Origin: Deinandra increscens subsp. villosa
Lineage: Eukaryota > Streptophyta > Magnoliopsida > Asterales > Asteraceae
Length of the DNA stretch: 64,000 nt
Direction of reading: 5' to 3'
Assembly: GCA_039602395.1 (NCBI GenBank)
Contig: JBCNJP010000018.1
Span: forward strand, 1,240,001 to 1,304,000
The position numbers were made by a program, and so were the translations under genes. The notes beneath the pieces are model-generated. The model was not told the DNA's origin. It made no database searches and saw only the letters and a list, made by a program, of their open reading frames with translations. Every line of letters starts with the position of its first letter. The stretch's first letter is position 1. Shown piece after piece: positions 33,979-43,790 of this stretch.

Positions 33979-36900
33979 TTACATGAAATATGCTTTGAGA
34001 TGTATCGCATTCCAAGGTCTTGGCAATAGGTCTCCTTCCATACTAGCCAGCCAATATGCCCCCTTACCAGCTTCGGAATCAATCAAATAAGGACCTTCCC
34101 ACTTAGGGGCTAATTTCCCGTCTCCTGGATTTGTTGTGTTCTGAAATGCCTTTCTTAGGACCAGGTCTCCCACCTTGAATCTTCTGATCCTTACATGCTT
34201 GTTATAGGTCTTCGAAATTCTTTGCTGATATGCTGCCATTCTCCATGCCGCCTGATCTCTCATCTCATCCAGGGTATCTAAGTCTTCAATCAGGGACTGG
34301 TCATTCAAATCCTGGGTCTGGCCATTGACCCTGAATGTTGGGATCACCATTTCCGTCGGGATGACTGCTTCTGTGCCGAATACCAGGGAATATGGGGTTT
34401 GACCCGTGGCATTCTTGGAGGTAGTCCTATCTGCCCATAATGCTAAGGGCAATTATTCTGCCCATCTTCCCTTCTTCTCCTTCAGTCTCTTCTTCAGGTT
34501 GTTTATGATGATCTTGTTGCTTGACTCAGCTTGGCCATTGGCTTGAGGATGTACTGGAGTTGATGTTATCATCTTGATGCCCCAGGATTCACAGAATCCT
34601 GTGGTCCTACCTCCAATAAATTGAGAGCCATTATCACAGACAATCTCAGATGGCACTCCAAACCTTGTCAGTATGTTTCTCTTAATGAAGGATATAACCT
34701 CTTTTTCCCTGACTTGAACGTATGCTTCGGCTTCAATCCATTTCGAGAAGTAATCTGTCATTGCTAACATGAATACCTTTCCTCCAGGGGCCTTGGGTAG
34801 CTTACCAACGATGTCCATCCCCCATTTCATGAAGGGCCAAGATGCTGGAATTGGGTATAGCGGCTCTGCAGGCTGGTGAGGCACATTGGCGTGTCTTTGA
34901 CATGCGTCACATTTCTGAGAAAAATCCAGGGCATCTTTTCTCATTGTTGGCCAATAATACCCCGTTCTTAGGATCTTGGACATCAGGGACCTGCCCCCTG
35001 TATGGTTTCCGCAATCACCCTCATGGATGTCTCTGAGAACTTCTTGGGCTTCATCCTTCTCCAAACATCTCAAATACGTACCTGCAAAAGATTTCTTATA
35101 TAGTATATTTTTTATAATTACATACCTGGCTACTCTTATCCTGAATGCACTGGCGTCTTTTTCAGTTTCTGGTATAGTACCATCTGCAAATATTGAATAA
35201 TCGGCCTAGTCCAGGATTCCTTAGTAGAATCCTGGGTACTGGATACCAGGGTCTCACCTAGTGTGTCAAAATCCTGGGAATCCATACCTTGGTCTATGGC
35301 CGGTGTTAGTATGTGAATAATAGGAATATGAGTATCTTCAAGTGTTTTGAATGCTGAACCTAAGTTCGCTAGTGCGTCTGCTTCAGCATTCTCTTCCCTT
35401 GGTACTTGTTGAATGTTAAAATTTTGAAAATCCTGGGACATTCGTTTTACCACTTCCAAGTACTTGACTAATTTCTCCCCCTTAGCTGCATAAGAGCCAT
35501 TAAAATGGTTAGCTAAAAGAAGAGAGTCTACATATACCTGAATGTGTTGAATTCCCAGGTGTAATGCTAGGTGTAACCCAGCAGTTAGGGCTTCATACTC
35601 GGCTTCATTGTTAGTTGCTTGAAATCCACATCTAACAGCCTGGGGTATCATGTCCCCCTGTGGCGATTTCAGTACTATTCCAAGGCCTGTCCCCCTGATA
35701 TTTGATGCTCCATCAGTGAACAAGGTCCAGCACCCTGAATTTTCCTCTTGTTGAAGCTGCTGCAATTCATGGTCTGCTTCTTGTTGTATGTCGGTACTGA
35801 AATCAGCCACAAAATCAGCTAGAGCCTGAGATTTTATAGCTGTTCTAGCCTCGTCGATCAGATCATATGCACTGAGCTTCACCGACCACTTAGCCATTCG
35901 ACCCGACATTTCTGGTTTTCGCAAAACAGACTTTATAGGGTAGTTAGTTCTAACATGAATTGTATGAGTTTCGAAATAATGTCTAAGTTTAGTAGATGCC
36001 ATACATAGGGCTAATATAAGTTTTTCAAGGTGTGAGTACCTGGATTCAGCATCAAGTAAACTCTTACTTACATAATATATAGGATGTTGCTGACCTTCTG
36101 CGTCTTTGGTTAAGACCGCACTTACCGTATTTCTGGACACTGCCAAGTACAGGGACAGGGGTTCCCCTGGATTAGGCTTCATTAACAAGGGTGCCGTGGA
36201 TAAATATGCCTTCAAATCCTGGAAAGCTTTCTCGTGTTGCTCCTTCCATTCGAATTTCTTGTTTTTCCTCAGGATATCATAAAAGTCCCTGCATCTTTCC
36301 GAAGATTTTGATATAAACCTGTTAAGGGCAGCGATTCTACCTGTAAGTCTTTGAACTTCCTTGGTGCTGGTTGGCGATTTCAGGTTGGCAATTGCCCTGA
36401 TCTGTTCTGGACTTGCCTCTATTCCTCTTTTGGTCACCATGTATCCCAGGAATTTACCTGCTCCGACTCCAAAGTGGCATTTTTCTGGATTCAGCTTCAT
36501 GTTATATTTATCCAAGATATCAAAGGAATCCTTGACATCCTGGACATGGTCACTGGTGACCCTGGATTTGACCACCATATCGTCGATATATACCTCCATC
36601 GTGTCCCCCAGCTTTTCCTTGAACATCATGTTGACCAATCTCTGGTATGTTGCCCCTGCATTTTTCAGTCCAAAAGGCATAACTATGTAACAATATATAC
36701 CTGTTGGTGTTATGAATGCTGTATCTTCTTGATCCTGGGGTTCCATCTGAATTTGCTGAAATCCTGAAGTTGCATCCATGAAGGTTAACATTTCATGGCC
36801 TGCCGTTGCATCGACCATGGAATCTATGTGAGGTAAGGGGAATGGATCCTTTGGGCATGCACGATTCAGATCCGTGTAATCCACGCATACCCTCCATTTA

Positions 36901-37296
36901 CCATTCTTTTTTCCCACTACTACCACGTTGGCTAACCACTTGGGAAAACTTGACCTCTCTGATCATCCCTGCTTTCAGCAATCTGTCCACTTCCTCTTGG
37001 ATTATGATGTTCTTCTCTGGCGCGAACTTTCTTCTCTTTTGATGTATTGGCCTGAAAGAATTATCAATTCCAAGTTTATGTGTAATAATAAATTTGGAAA
37101 TACCTGTCATATCGCCATGAGACCAGGCGAAGGTTGACATTCTGGTCCTGAGTAAATTTACTAGTTGCTCTTCTATCGGCCCTGGAATATTCGTCCCAAT
37201 ATAGACCCTTTTTCCTGGATTTGAGGGATCTAGTTCAATAGCTTTGACGTCCTGTTCCCTCGCTTCCAAGGTTTCCCGGGCCTTCTTCTTTAATTG
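33979..37296 (-). pseudogene. pol: Tat3 pol: RT, RNase H, integrase; broken
   Basis: In frame with gag across a UAG (37299-37297). RT has YIDDMVVK (about 36600). RNase H has FTDGASNIRG (about 35720) and NNEAEYEAL without introns. Integrase has the H/H/C/C finger (GDCGNHTGG...CDACQRH), MDIVGKLP, CDNGSQFIG and GQAESSN. Three defects are seen: an extra base in an A/T run at about 36945 just before the RT core, a lost base near 35185 between RNase H and integrase, and TAA at 34455-34453 inside integrase. The C-terminal domain ends HLKAYFM at 33979. Confidence 0.9.
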
Positions 37297-39699
37297 CTAT
37301 GCTTGCCTTGATTTAGATGATATCTTCATCGCCGTGGTGTAACATTCCTTAGCTTCTTGCTGATCGCTGTTGATTGTGATCACACCCCAAGGTGTCGGTA
37401 TCTTCACACATTGATGATATGTTGAGGGTACAGCCCTGTTGTCGTGAATCCAGGGTCTACCCAGGATTATATTGTATCCTGATGGTGCGTCCATCACACA
37501 GAAGCGCTGGACCGAATTGAGTCCCTCTACATAGACTGGAAGCTTTACTTCTCCCAGGGTGTTCTTCGTCTCACCACTGAAACCTACAAGTACCGTGGAT
37601 TTCGAGATGATCTCTGTGTGCGGGATTCCCATCTTGTTCAAGGCTTCTAATTGGATTATGTTTACTGAGCTTCCTCCATCAATCAGAATCCTTTTCACGA
37701 CGATGTTGGCAATATGAAGAGTTATCACTAGCCCATCGTGATGAGGGTCTATGATGTTGTGTCTATCATCTTCTCCAAATGTAATTTCTTTGAGATCTGG
37801 CTGAATAGAGCTCTTCTTGGGTCTTTGGTCCCTGTCTGATTTTGATTCCTTGGCGTGTCTCTTCGCTGCAGAATAAGAAGTACCACAGATATCAGAACCA
37901 CCAGAAATGAAATGAACTACCTTAGCATCCGGTGGTGGTGATGATGCTCTTTCGGGGTGGTCATCGGAACGTCTATAATCCTGGGACCTTGCATCATTGT
38001 CCCTGGATTTCGGATTCTGTTCCCTGGATTTGTCCTTCTTCTTCCCCAATAGTTCCTTTAGATAGCCTTTGCTGAGTAAATAGCTGATCTCTCTTCGTAG
38101 GGCCATGCAATCTTCAGTTTGATGACCAAAGTCTTCGTGGTAGGCACACCATTTGGACTTGTCCTTCCACGTAGAGGGTTTATCGCTCTTTCTGGGCCAT
38201 CTTGCCCTGTCGCCGAGATCCTGCATAGCATACATCACACCAGAAACATCAGTAGTAAAGCAATAGTCATTAAAAGAAGGATATTCTTCATCGTCCTCAT
38301 CTTGTTCCACATTGTTCACTCGGCGCTCATCAGGCCTTGAGTAAGGCTTTGATCTTTGTGACCTAGGATGTGTGGATTCTGACTTTCTGCTGGAACCGTT
38401 GAATCCTGGGGAGGACTCATTCTTTCCCAGGATTTTCCTATCCTCCTCCAGTCTAATGAAGCGGAGAGCCCTGTGACGAACTTCATCCATCTTATGACAT
38501 GGGTTCATGACTAGATCCTCGTAAAACAATGAGTCCTTGTTTAGCCCCATTTTAAAGGCTTGAACTGCAGTCGCCATATCCATGTTCGGGATTTCCAGAG
38601 CTTCTCTGCTGAATCTGCTGACGTAGTTCCTTAAGGTTTCACCTCCATTCTGGGTTACCCTATACAGATCACTTGTTAGTTTTTCAAAACTACGACTGCA
38701 AGAAAATTGACTGTTAAATAAATTAACTAGTTGTGAAAATGAAGCAATAGAATAGGGAGGAATGTTTAGGAGCCATTTGAGAGCTGCCCCCGTTAAGGTG
38801 GACCCAAACCCCTTACATAGGCAGGCCTCCTTAATTTCAGGTGGCATGTGAATAATCTCCATTCTTTCGCGGTATTGCGCCACATGCTCTTCTGGGTCTG
38901 TGGTGCCGTCGTAAAGCTTCATACTGGGTGTTTGGAACCTCTTGGGAATCTCTACGTCACAGATTGGTGGAGCAAATCTGGACATCCTATGGCTTGAGGG
39001 CCCAACCTCAGGAATTGGCTGCACAACTCCTGGCACACTCGAGATCATTTGCTTGAGCTTTTGGATTTCTCGTTCCACACATGGGCTTATTCCTGAATCC
39101 TGCACAGAGCTGTTAGTATTAGCATAATGGGTGAAAGGTTGAGGAATGTTACCAACATCCTGGGGTATGCTTGTCCCAGGATTAGTGATCGGCTCTCTGA
39201 TGGTAGTCATCCTGGACAAATCTGCATGAGCCATTTGAGCAGGGAAGGACGTTGATCTCCAGTTCAGTGGTGCGACGGCTTCGTGTACCCTGGAATTAGT
39301 TCCAGGGGTATCGAAATTCAGAATTCTGGGATCGAGCGGCGACGGCTGAGTCGTCGTGGCTCTGGGTAACTCTGATCTCAAGCTGGTCAATTGAGCCATG
39401 AATTCCTTGTTCACCTTCTGTTGGAGTTCCATGTGGCGCTCCAACCTACCGAAAGTGGCTAAGATATCAGTATCAGATATTAGGACAGGGTCTTCTTGAA
39501 TGTTTTCGGTTTCGATCACTTCATGGTTGACCACAGGTCCGTCACTGCGCGTAGCTGAGGTTGAAGCATTAAACCCTGGAGCCGATGAAGTCACTCCACT
39601 TGTCGAAATACTGGTCCTTGGACCTGGTTGGTTAACTCCAGTTGTTGAAGCAGTCACGGCAGAAACTGAGACATTCGAGGTGTTCATTTGTGTTGACAT
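37297..39699 (-). CDS. gag: Tat3 gag-protease, ~800 aa, ends in a possible readthrough UAG
   Basis: The start chosen is the ATG at 39699 (MSTQMNT). The longer frame from 39771 overlaps the region right after the primer-binding site. It has a polar N-terminus, a capsid-like gag (MKLYDGTTDPEEHVAQYRE, then GAALKWLL), a zinc motif WCAYHEDFGHQTEDC (about 38110-38150), and a protease with IDGGSS (about 37670) and ILGRPW. The frame is open throughout and stops at UAG 37299-37297, followed by CAA UUA. It is close to Tat2 gag in the domains but diverged in the linkers. Confidence 0.9.
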   Translation of the reverse strand: MSTQMNTSNVSVSAVTASTTGVNQPGPRTSISTSGVTSSAPGFNASTSATRSDGPVVNHEVIETENIQEDPVLISDTDILATFGRLERHMELQQKVNKEFMAQLTSLRSELPRATTTQPSPLDPRILNFDTPGTNSRVHEAVAPLNWRSTSFPAQMAHADLSRMTTIREPITNPGTSIPQDVGNIPQPFTHYANTNSSVQDSGISPCVEREIQKLKQMISSVPGVVQPIPEVGPSSHRMSRFAPPICDVEIPKRFQTPSMKLYDGTTDPEEHVAQYRERMEIIHMPPEIKEACLCKGFGSTLTGAALKWLLNIPPYSIASFSQLVNLFNSQFSCSRSFEKLTSDLYRVTQNGGETLRNYVSRFSREALEIPNMDMATAVQAFKMGLNKDSLFYEDLVMNPCHKMDEVRHRALRFIRLEEDRKILGKNESSPGFNGSSRKSESTHPRSQRSKPYSRPDERRVNNVEQDEDDEEYPSFNDYCFTTDVSGVMYAMQDLGDRARWPRKSDKPSTWKDKSKWCAYHEDFGHQTEDCMALRREISYLLSKGYLKELLGKKKDKSREQNPKSRDNDARSQDYRRSDDHPERASSPPPDAKVVHFISGGSDICGTSYSAAKRHAKESKSDRDQRPKKSSIQPDLKEITFGEDDRHNIIDPHHDGLVITLHIANIVVKRILIDGGSSVNIIQLEALNKMGIPHTEIISKSTVLVGFSGETKNTLGEVKLPVYVEGLNSVQRFCVMDAPSGYNIILGRPWIHDNRAVPSTYHQCVKIPTPWGVITINSDQQEAKECYTTAMKISSKSRQA

Positions 39700-39775
39700 C
39701 TTTTGATAGATTTTGGCAAAAATCAAGTTTAGGACAAATCTGAAAAGAGTTTGACAAAAAATTGACACCAATTAC

Positions 39776-39792
39776 CCCACGGTGGGCGCCAA
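39776..39792 (-). other. Tat3 primer-binding site
   Basis: On the minus strand TGGCGCCCACCGTGGGG begins two bases after the 5' LTR, identical to the core of Tat2. Confidence 0.8.
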
Positions 39793-39794
39793 AT

Positions 39795-40680
39795 TGTTTT
39801 GGCTAAAAATTACTTAAGTTGAATTAGCAAAGTTTGAACCAAATTTTGAATGTGAGGTTAGGTGTCTCTAATTCAGATGCGAAAACGATTTGAAATAATC
39901 CTGGGACAACAGTAGAATTCCAGGGTCAAATAACTAGAATCCTGGGTAAAAACTTAGGTCTATTTATGAAATCAGTTGAGAAACTTTATCAACACAAATG
40001 TAACCAAAAATGTAAGTAGGAACACCGAGATTTTGACTAGGGAAAAGCCCTTAACCCTTAGATGTCTCTAAGGCGCCGCCGGCATAAAAACCACGGGTAG
40101 CGATAACACACGCTACCAATTTATTGATCACTGAAAAAGTCGAGTACAATGTGTTCGCAAAGAGAATAATACGAGAATACAATCAGTAAAGCTCGAATGA
40201 GCTGAAAATGAATGACTAAAGGTCCTATTTATACTCCGAGAGCTCCAAGGACTCGTCCGATATTCCAGGGGTTTTCAACTGTTCTTCCGATATTCCAGGG
40301 ATCCTCCCTCCAACGTCTCTTTCCGTTAGTTGACCGAGTTTCCTGCCAACTGACTTTGACCACGTGCTAAATGAGTCTTCAGCTTTCTTTATTCGACCGT
40401 TTGAGTGACTTTGTCAACCTGTTGTCTGTTAGATAAAAGCACGAGATATGTTAGTAACGAAATCCTAGCATGCAGGGTCATATCCACATGCTGGGTCATT
40501 GTAAAAATAAGGGCAATCCTTGGATTAGATCATATAAGTGTAAATTAAAATAAAGGTAAACCTTCCCGTTTGATGTTAATCATCCTGGGTCATCGAACAT
40601 TACCTGTCAACATCCAGGGTCATACAATTCCTAGGTAATACCTGCCCCTGGATTATTAGCCGAGAATTCAGGATATAACA
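39795..40680 (-). repeat. Tat3 5' LTR (886 bp)
   Basis: Partner of 29780-30665. TATA box TATAAATAGG on the minus strand at 40224-40233. Confidence 0.95.
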
Positions 40681-42365
40681 CTTCAGAAGCTCATCGAGGC
40701 TGCTCCCTCCAGCTGCTGTCTTCTCAAGTTGAGCGCTTGGACTCTCTCCTTCCTGTTCAGAAGGATGGGTCTTCTCTTGTTTGGCAGCCTCAGCAGCTTC
40801 AGCTTCTTTCTTCAGCTTCTCCAACTTTGCCTTCCAAGCTTCAACTTTCCAGATCCCAACAGAGAAGTCTGCTTCGGACGCCTGCTCAGCCATCTTGATT
40901 TTACTCTGGAAAACGGCAATGGCGGCCGACCTTCTTCCCTTCTCAACCTCTTGCTCCAGAGCAGCATCAAATCCCTCTTGCACCATCTCCAGCTTCCTTT
41001 CAAAATATTTGTTTTTTGATTCAGCAATGTCCCCCTGGATCTTGATGGTTTCATGAGCCTTCTTGACTTCCTCCTTCAACTCCAGCACTTTGGCTTCAGC
41101 ATCAGCATGAATTATGGCGAGGCGCTCAAAACCCTGCAAGATTATGGATCCTGGTTAGAATCCTGCTGGGATATCGAAAAGTTAGTCAGGAAACCTGGAA
41201 ATTGAAACTTACATGCTTTTGAAGACCGGTGAGCATGTTGATGGTTTCGGTGGTGTTCAAGCCTTCAAAGCAATCAGGGAGGCTGATGGAGGCGGGATCT
41301 GAGCCCTTCCTTTTCTTGGTGGTGGTGGCTTTACCTTTGGGCTGCGGGGGCTTGGAAGAGGTTGATTTGGAGATGGGTTCAACCTTGGGTTGGATCACCT
41401 TGGGAGCCTCAGCGGTTTCTTCATCATCCAGATAGTCGGAAAGGTCTTCGAGATCAAAACTCATCTTAGTTTTGGGAGCTGAGAAGTTGAAAATACAAAA
41501 CAGATAAGTTTAAAATTCTCAATTTATTATAAATTCATGATACGAAATCTATCAATACTTACTTGACATTTTTTTCAGAATTACTTGGCTCACTGAAAGA
41601 GGTCTCAATCGCGAAGATTCTGTCAGCCACAGGGATCTGATAAAAAGCCACAAGCTTCTTATCTGAGAGAGGAGTGGGTTTAATAAGCTTCTCAAACACA
41701 GGGGCTGCAAATAAAGGAAATCAAAGGTAAGTTAACACAGCTCAAAAATATTGACAGGAACAAAGGAATATAAGCTTCCTACCCTTCTTCACCCATTGTA
41801 CCGGCAACTTGGTACCCCCAACGATGGAATCCCTACGGACGAAGAAGAATTTCTGCCTCCAATCGTGATCATTGTGGGTGGCCCTAGGAATCAAGTGGGA
41901 GTCTGAGGTTCTGGCTTAAAGAACGAACCGGCTGTTTCCATGGGTTCTAAGGTTGTAGGCAGCGCAAATTTCTGGAATCCCTGTCGACAGGTTTCTAGAA
42001 CGATTCAGGCTGTCAATGGAGCAAAGGATCTTCCAAACCATGGGCATGGTTTGGGCATATGACAGCCCGGTGACCTTAAAGAAATCGTTCACTAGTGTAG
42101 GGAAGGGAAAAGACATCCCAAGTTGGAAGGGATAAAGAAGAAAACAAACCCAGGTTGCAGAAACCCAATCGGCTTTCAGCCTTGGGTCGAATGGGAAGAA
42201 GACGGCATTAGACGGAAACAAGCCGGATTCCTTTAGCTCTTTCATGTCGATATCGGTGAAACGGCAGGACTCCTCCGACTTCACCGGGATGAAACCCTGA
42301 TCGACGAAGTCTCCGACAGTGGTGGCGACGGTAGCAACGGAAGAGGAACGTGTTTTCTTAACCAT
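40681..42365 (-). pseudogene. Tat2 antisense gene, main part
   Basis: From the ATG at 42365 on the minus strand, exon 1 (to about 41783) carries the PF04195-like domain (WVCFLLYPFQLGMSFPF, then GLSYAQTMPMVWKIL). A TAA at 41918-41916 replaces what is Lys in the Tat3 copy. Further exons are about 41704-41563, 41478-41200 (acidic start, then a basic KKRKG tract) and 41140-40681 (a long coiled coil of Glu/Lys/Ala). Phases do not agree perfectly at the third exon, so another small indel is likely. The last exon is cut by Tat3; its end is at 29774-29674. Confidence 0.75.
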
Positions 42366-42637
42366 GGCGAAAATTAAACGAGAGAAAATTGGAATGTCCG
42401 GGAAAAAAGAATACTGACCTGAATGCCGGGAGAGAGCTTTTCTCTAGGGTTTTCGGAAAGACGATGAGAAAAATGGAAAACAAATGGAGTATTTAAGGCT
42501 ATAACGACCTACGGAAATCTCGCATAGGGAAGGGTGTAAGCCGTCAAATCTCGGCCGTCCACGTAGGCATGCAGATTAGCTTAAAACGATTTGAATTTCC
42601 CAGCTGTTATCAAACACCCGCAAAATTCAGGGGCAAT
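42366..42637 (-). promoter_or_regulatory. Promoter/leader of the Tat2 antisense gene and Tat2 polypurine tract
   Basis: Holds TTAAATACT (minus strand, 42488-42496). The right edge is the + strand polypurine tract TTCAGGGGCAAT, adjoining the 3' LTR. Confidence 0.45.
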
Positions 42638-43262
42638 TGTTATGGGTCAGGTTCCAGGCGCCCTGCTGAAAAGCTCGATCATGCAGGAATCCGGGAATCC
42701 CAAGGATTCTCGACAGGTTATGTTACTTGTTATTTATTTGAATATCTTTACTCGCTAATAGCCACGTGATTAATTTCAATCGCAGGTAAACAAGGTCTAA
42801 CCTCCCTAAAGAACCGGTCAATTAGGGCTGACATGGCACGAATGAACGTGGACGAGGTGGTGGATTTCCTCAAACGGCTCGTGAACATGGTCAAGAGGAT
42901 CCCTGATTTTTCGGATAGTTAGTTTATTCTGTTTGTAACTATAAATAAGACATGATCGAATTAGGAAAACACACAACACACAGCACTCTGAATACTGTAA
43001 CACTTAGCACTCGATTGTCGTCTTCATTATTGTAATCGGATTCTTGATTTATAAAAGCTTTAGGTAGCAGGCGCTTTGAGCCGGCTCCCGAGGTTTTTAC
43101 TGGGATTCTCAGAGGCAACTCTCAGGATTCCGGGTTTCCCTCGTATATCATCGTGTCACTTGCACTACTTTTACTTTGCTTTTGAACCAGATTTCTTAGC
43201 ACCTCACCCCACATTCTAAGTTTGGAATACGAGATTGCCTCGTGCAATTTTTGACCAAAACA
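42638..43262 (+). repeat. Tat2 3' LTR (625 bp)
   Basis: Identical to 21794-22418 except one base. Confidence 0.95.
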
Positions 43263-43580
43263 GCAGCTTAGATCGTAAAAACACAAAACGTTCTGTTGGT
43301 AAGGGCTTGGTGAAGATGTCTGCAATCTGATCATGTGTGGAGATAAACTGTACTTTTAGTCTCCCCTGAGCAACTTTCTCCCTGACGAAATGAAAATCAA
43401 CTTCGACATGTTTTGTGCGAGGATGAAAAACAGGATTGTCATGAGAGAGATAGGTTGCTCCCAAGTTGTCACACCAAAGCGTAGGAACACGTGTGGGAAC
43501 GAGGCCAAGTTCACGTAAAAGAGCTTCAAGCCAAGTCAACTCAGCCACCGTGTTTGCGAGAGCTTTGTTTTCAGATTCGG
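43263..43580 (-). pseudogene. pol: Copia RNase H, right piece
   Basis: The minus strand encodes the C-terminal part of Copia RNase H: ALANTVAELTWLEALL, CDNLGATYLS, HPRTKHVEVDFHFVRE, and ADIFTKPLP followed by ERFVFLRSKL. It continues at 21793 across Tat2. The right end meets Copia A LTR sequence at about 43577, with a short shared stretch (TTCGGTTTCTAT versus the RNase H sequence), which suggests an illegitimate recombination joint. Confidence 0.9.
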
Positions 43581-43775
43581 TTTCTATCAAGTTTGTGTAC
43601 CAGACGTTTATTTAATCGTGTGCACGCATCAAAGGTGATTAATATCATTTGTTTGTTTAATGGTGTTCTTCATCGTTAAGTATTTTCATCTTTATTCTTG
43701 AATCAATCAATCGTCGGGATTCCACACCTTCGATTGATCGTTGATATCGTGTTAGGACCATTTTCGGGACTTACA
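43577..43775 (+). repeat. Copia A 5' LTR, truncated (last ~199 bp)
   Basis: Homologous to the end of the LTR at 914-1391 (about 1193-1391), ending CTTACA. Followed by the primer-binding site. Confidence 0.85.
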
Positions 43776-43790
43776 ATTGGTATCAGAGCC
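43776..43790 (+). other. Copia A primer-binding site
   Basis: ATTGGTATCAGAGCC: TGGTATCAGAGC is the complement of the plant initiator-Met tRNA 3' end. Confidence 0.9.

Larger units (their letters stand above)
29780..40680 (-). mobile_element. Tat3: Tat-lineage Ty3/Gypsy element nested in Tat2
   Basis: A 10,901-bp element. LTRs 29780-30665 and 39795-40680 (886 bp each) differ at six bases. The target duplication CTTCA is perfect (29775-29779 and 40681-40685). Order on the minus strand: LTR, primer-binding site, gag-protease, UAG, pol (two frameshifts and one stop), repeat spacer, + strand antisense gene, polypurine tract, LTR. It has the same architecture as Tat2 but belongs to a different subfamily. 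It is unusually rich in CCTGGG/CCCAGG words in coding and non-coding parts alike. Confidence 0.95.
21794..43262 (+). mobile_element. Tat2: Tat-lineage Ty3/Gypsy element carrying nested Tat3
   Basis: LTRs 21794-22418 and 42638-43262 (625 bp each) differ at one base. The target duplication GCAGC is perfect (21789-21793 and 43263-43267). Order on the plus strand: LTR, primer-binding site, gag-protease, UAG, RT-RNase H-integrase, repeat spacer, minus-strand antisense gene (split by Tat3), polypurine tract, LTR. Without Tat3 the element is about 10.6 kb. One stop in integrase and one in the antisense gene make it non-autonomous. Confidence 0.95.

Noticed and set aside
36940..36952. Programmed frameshift in Tat3 pol near the A/T run
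   Set aside because: It falls within the RT domain rather than at a domain border, and Tat2 lacks it. It looks like a simple one-base indel.
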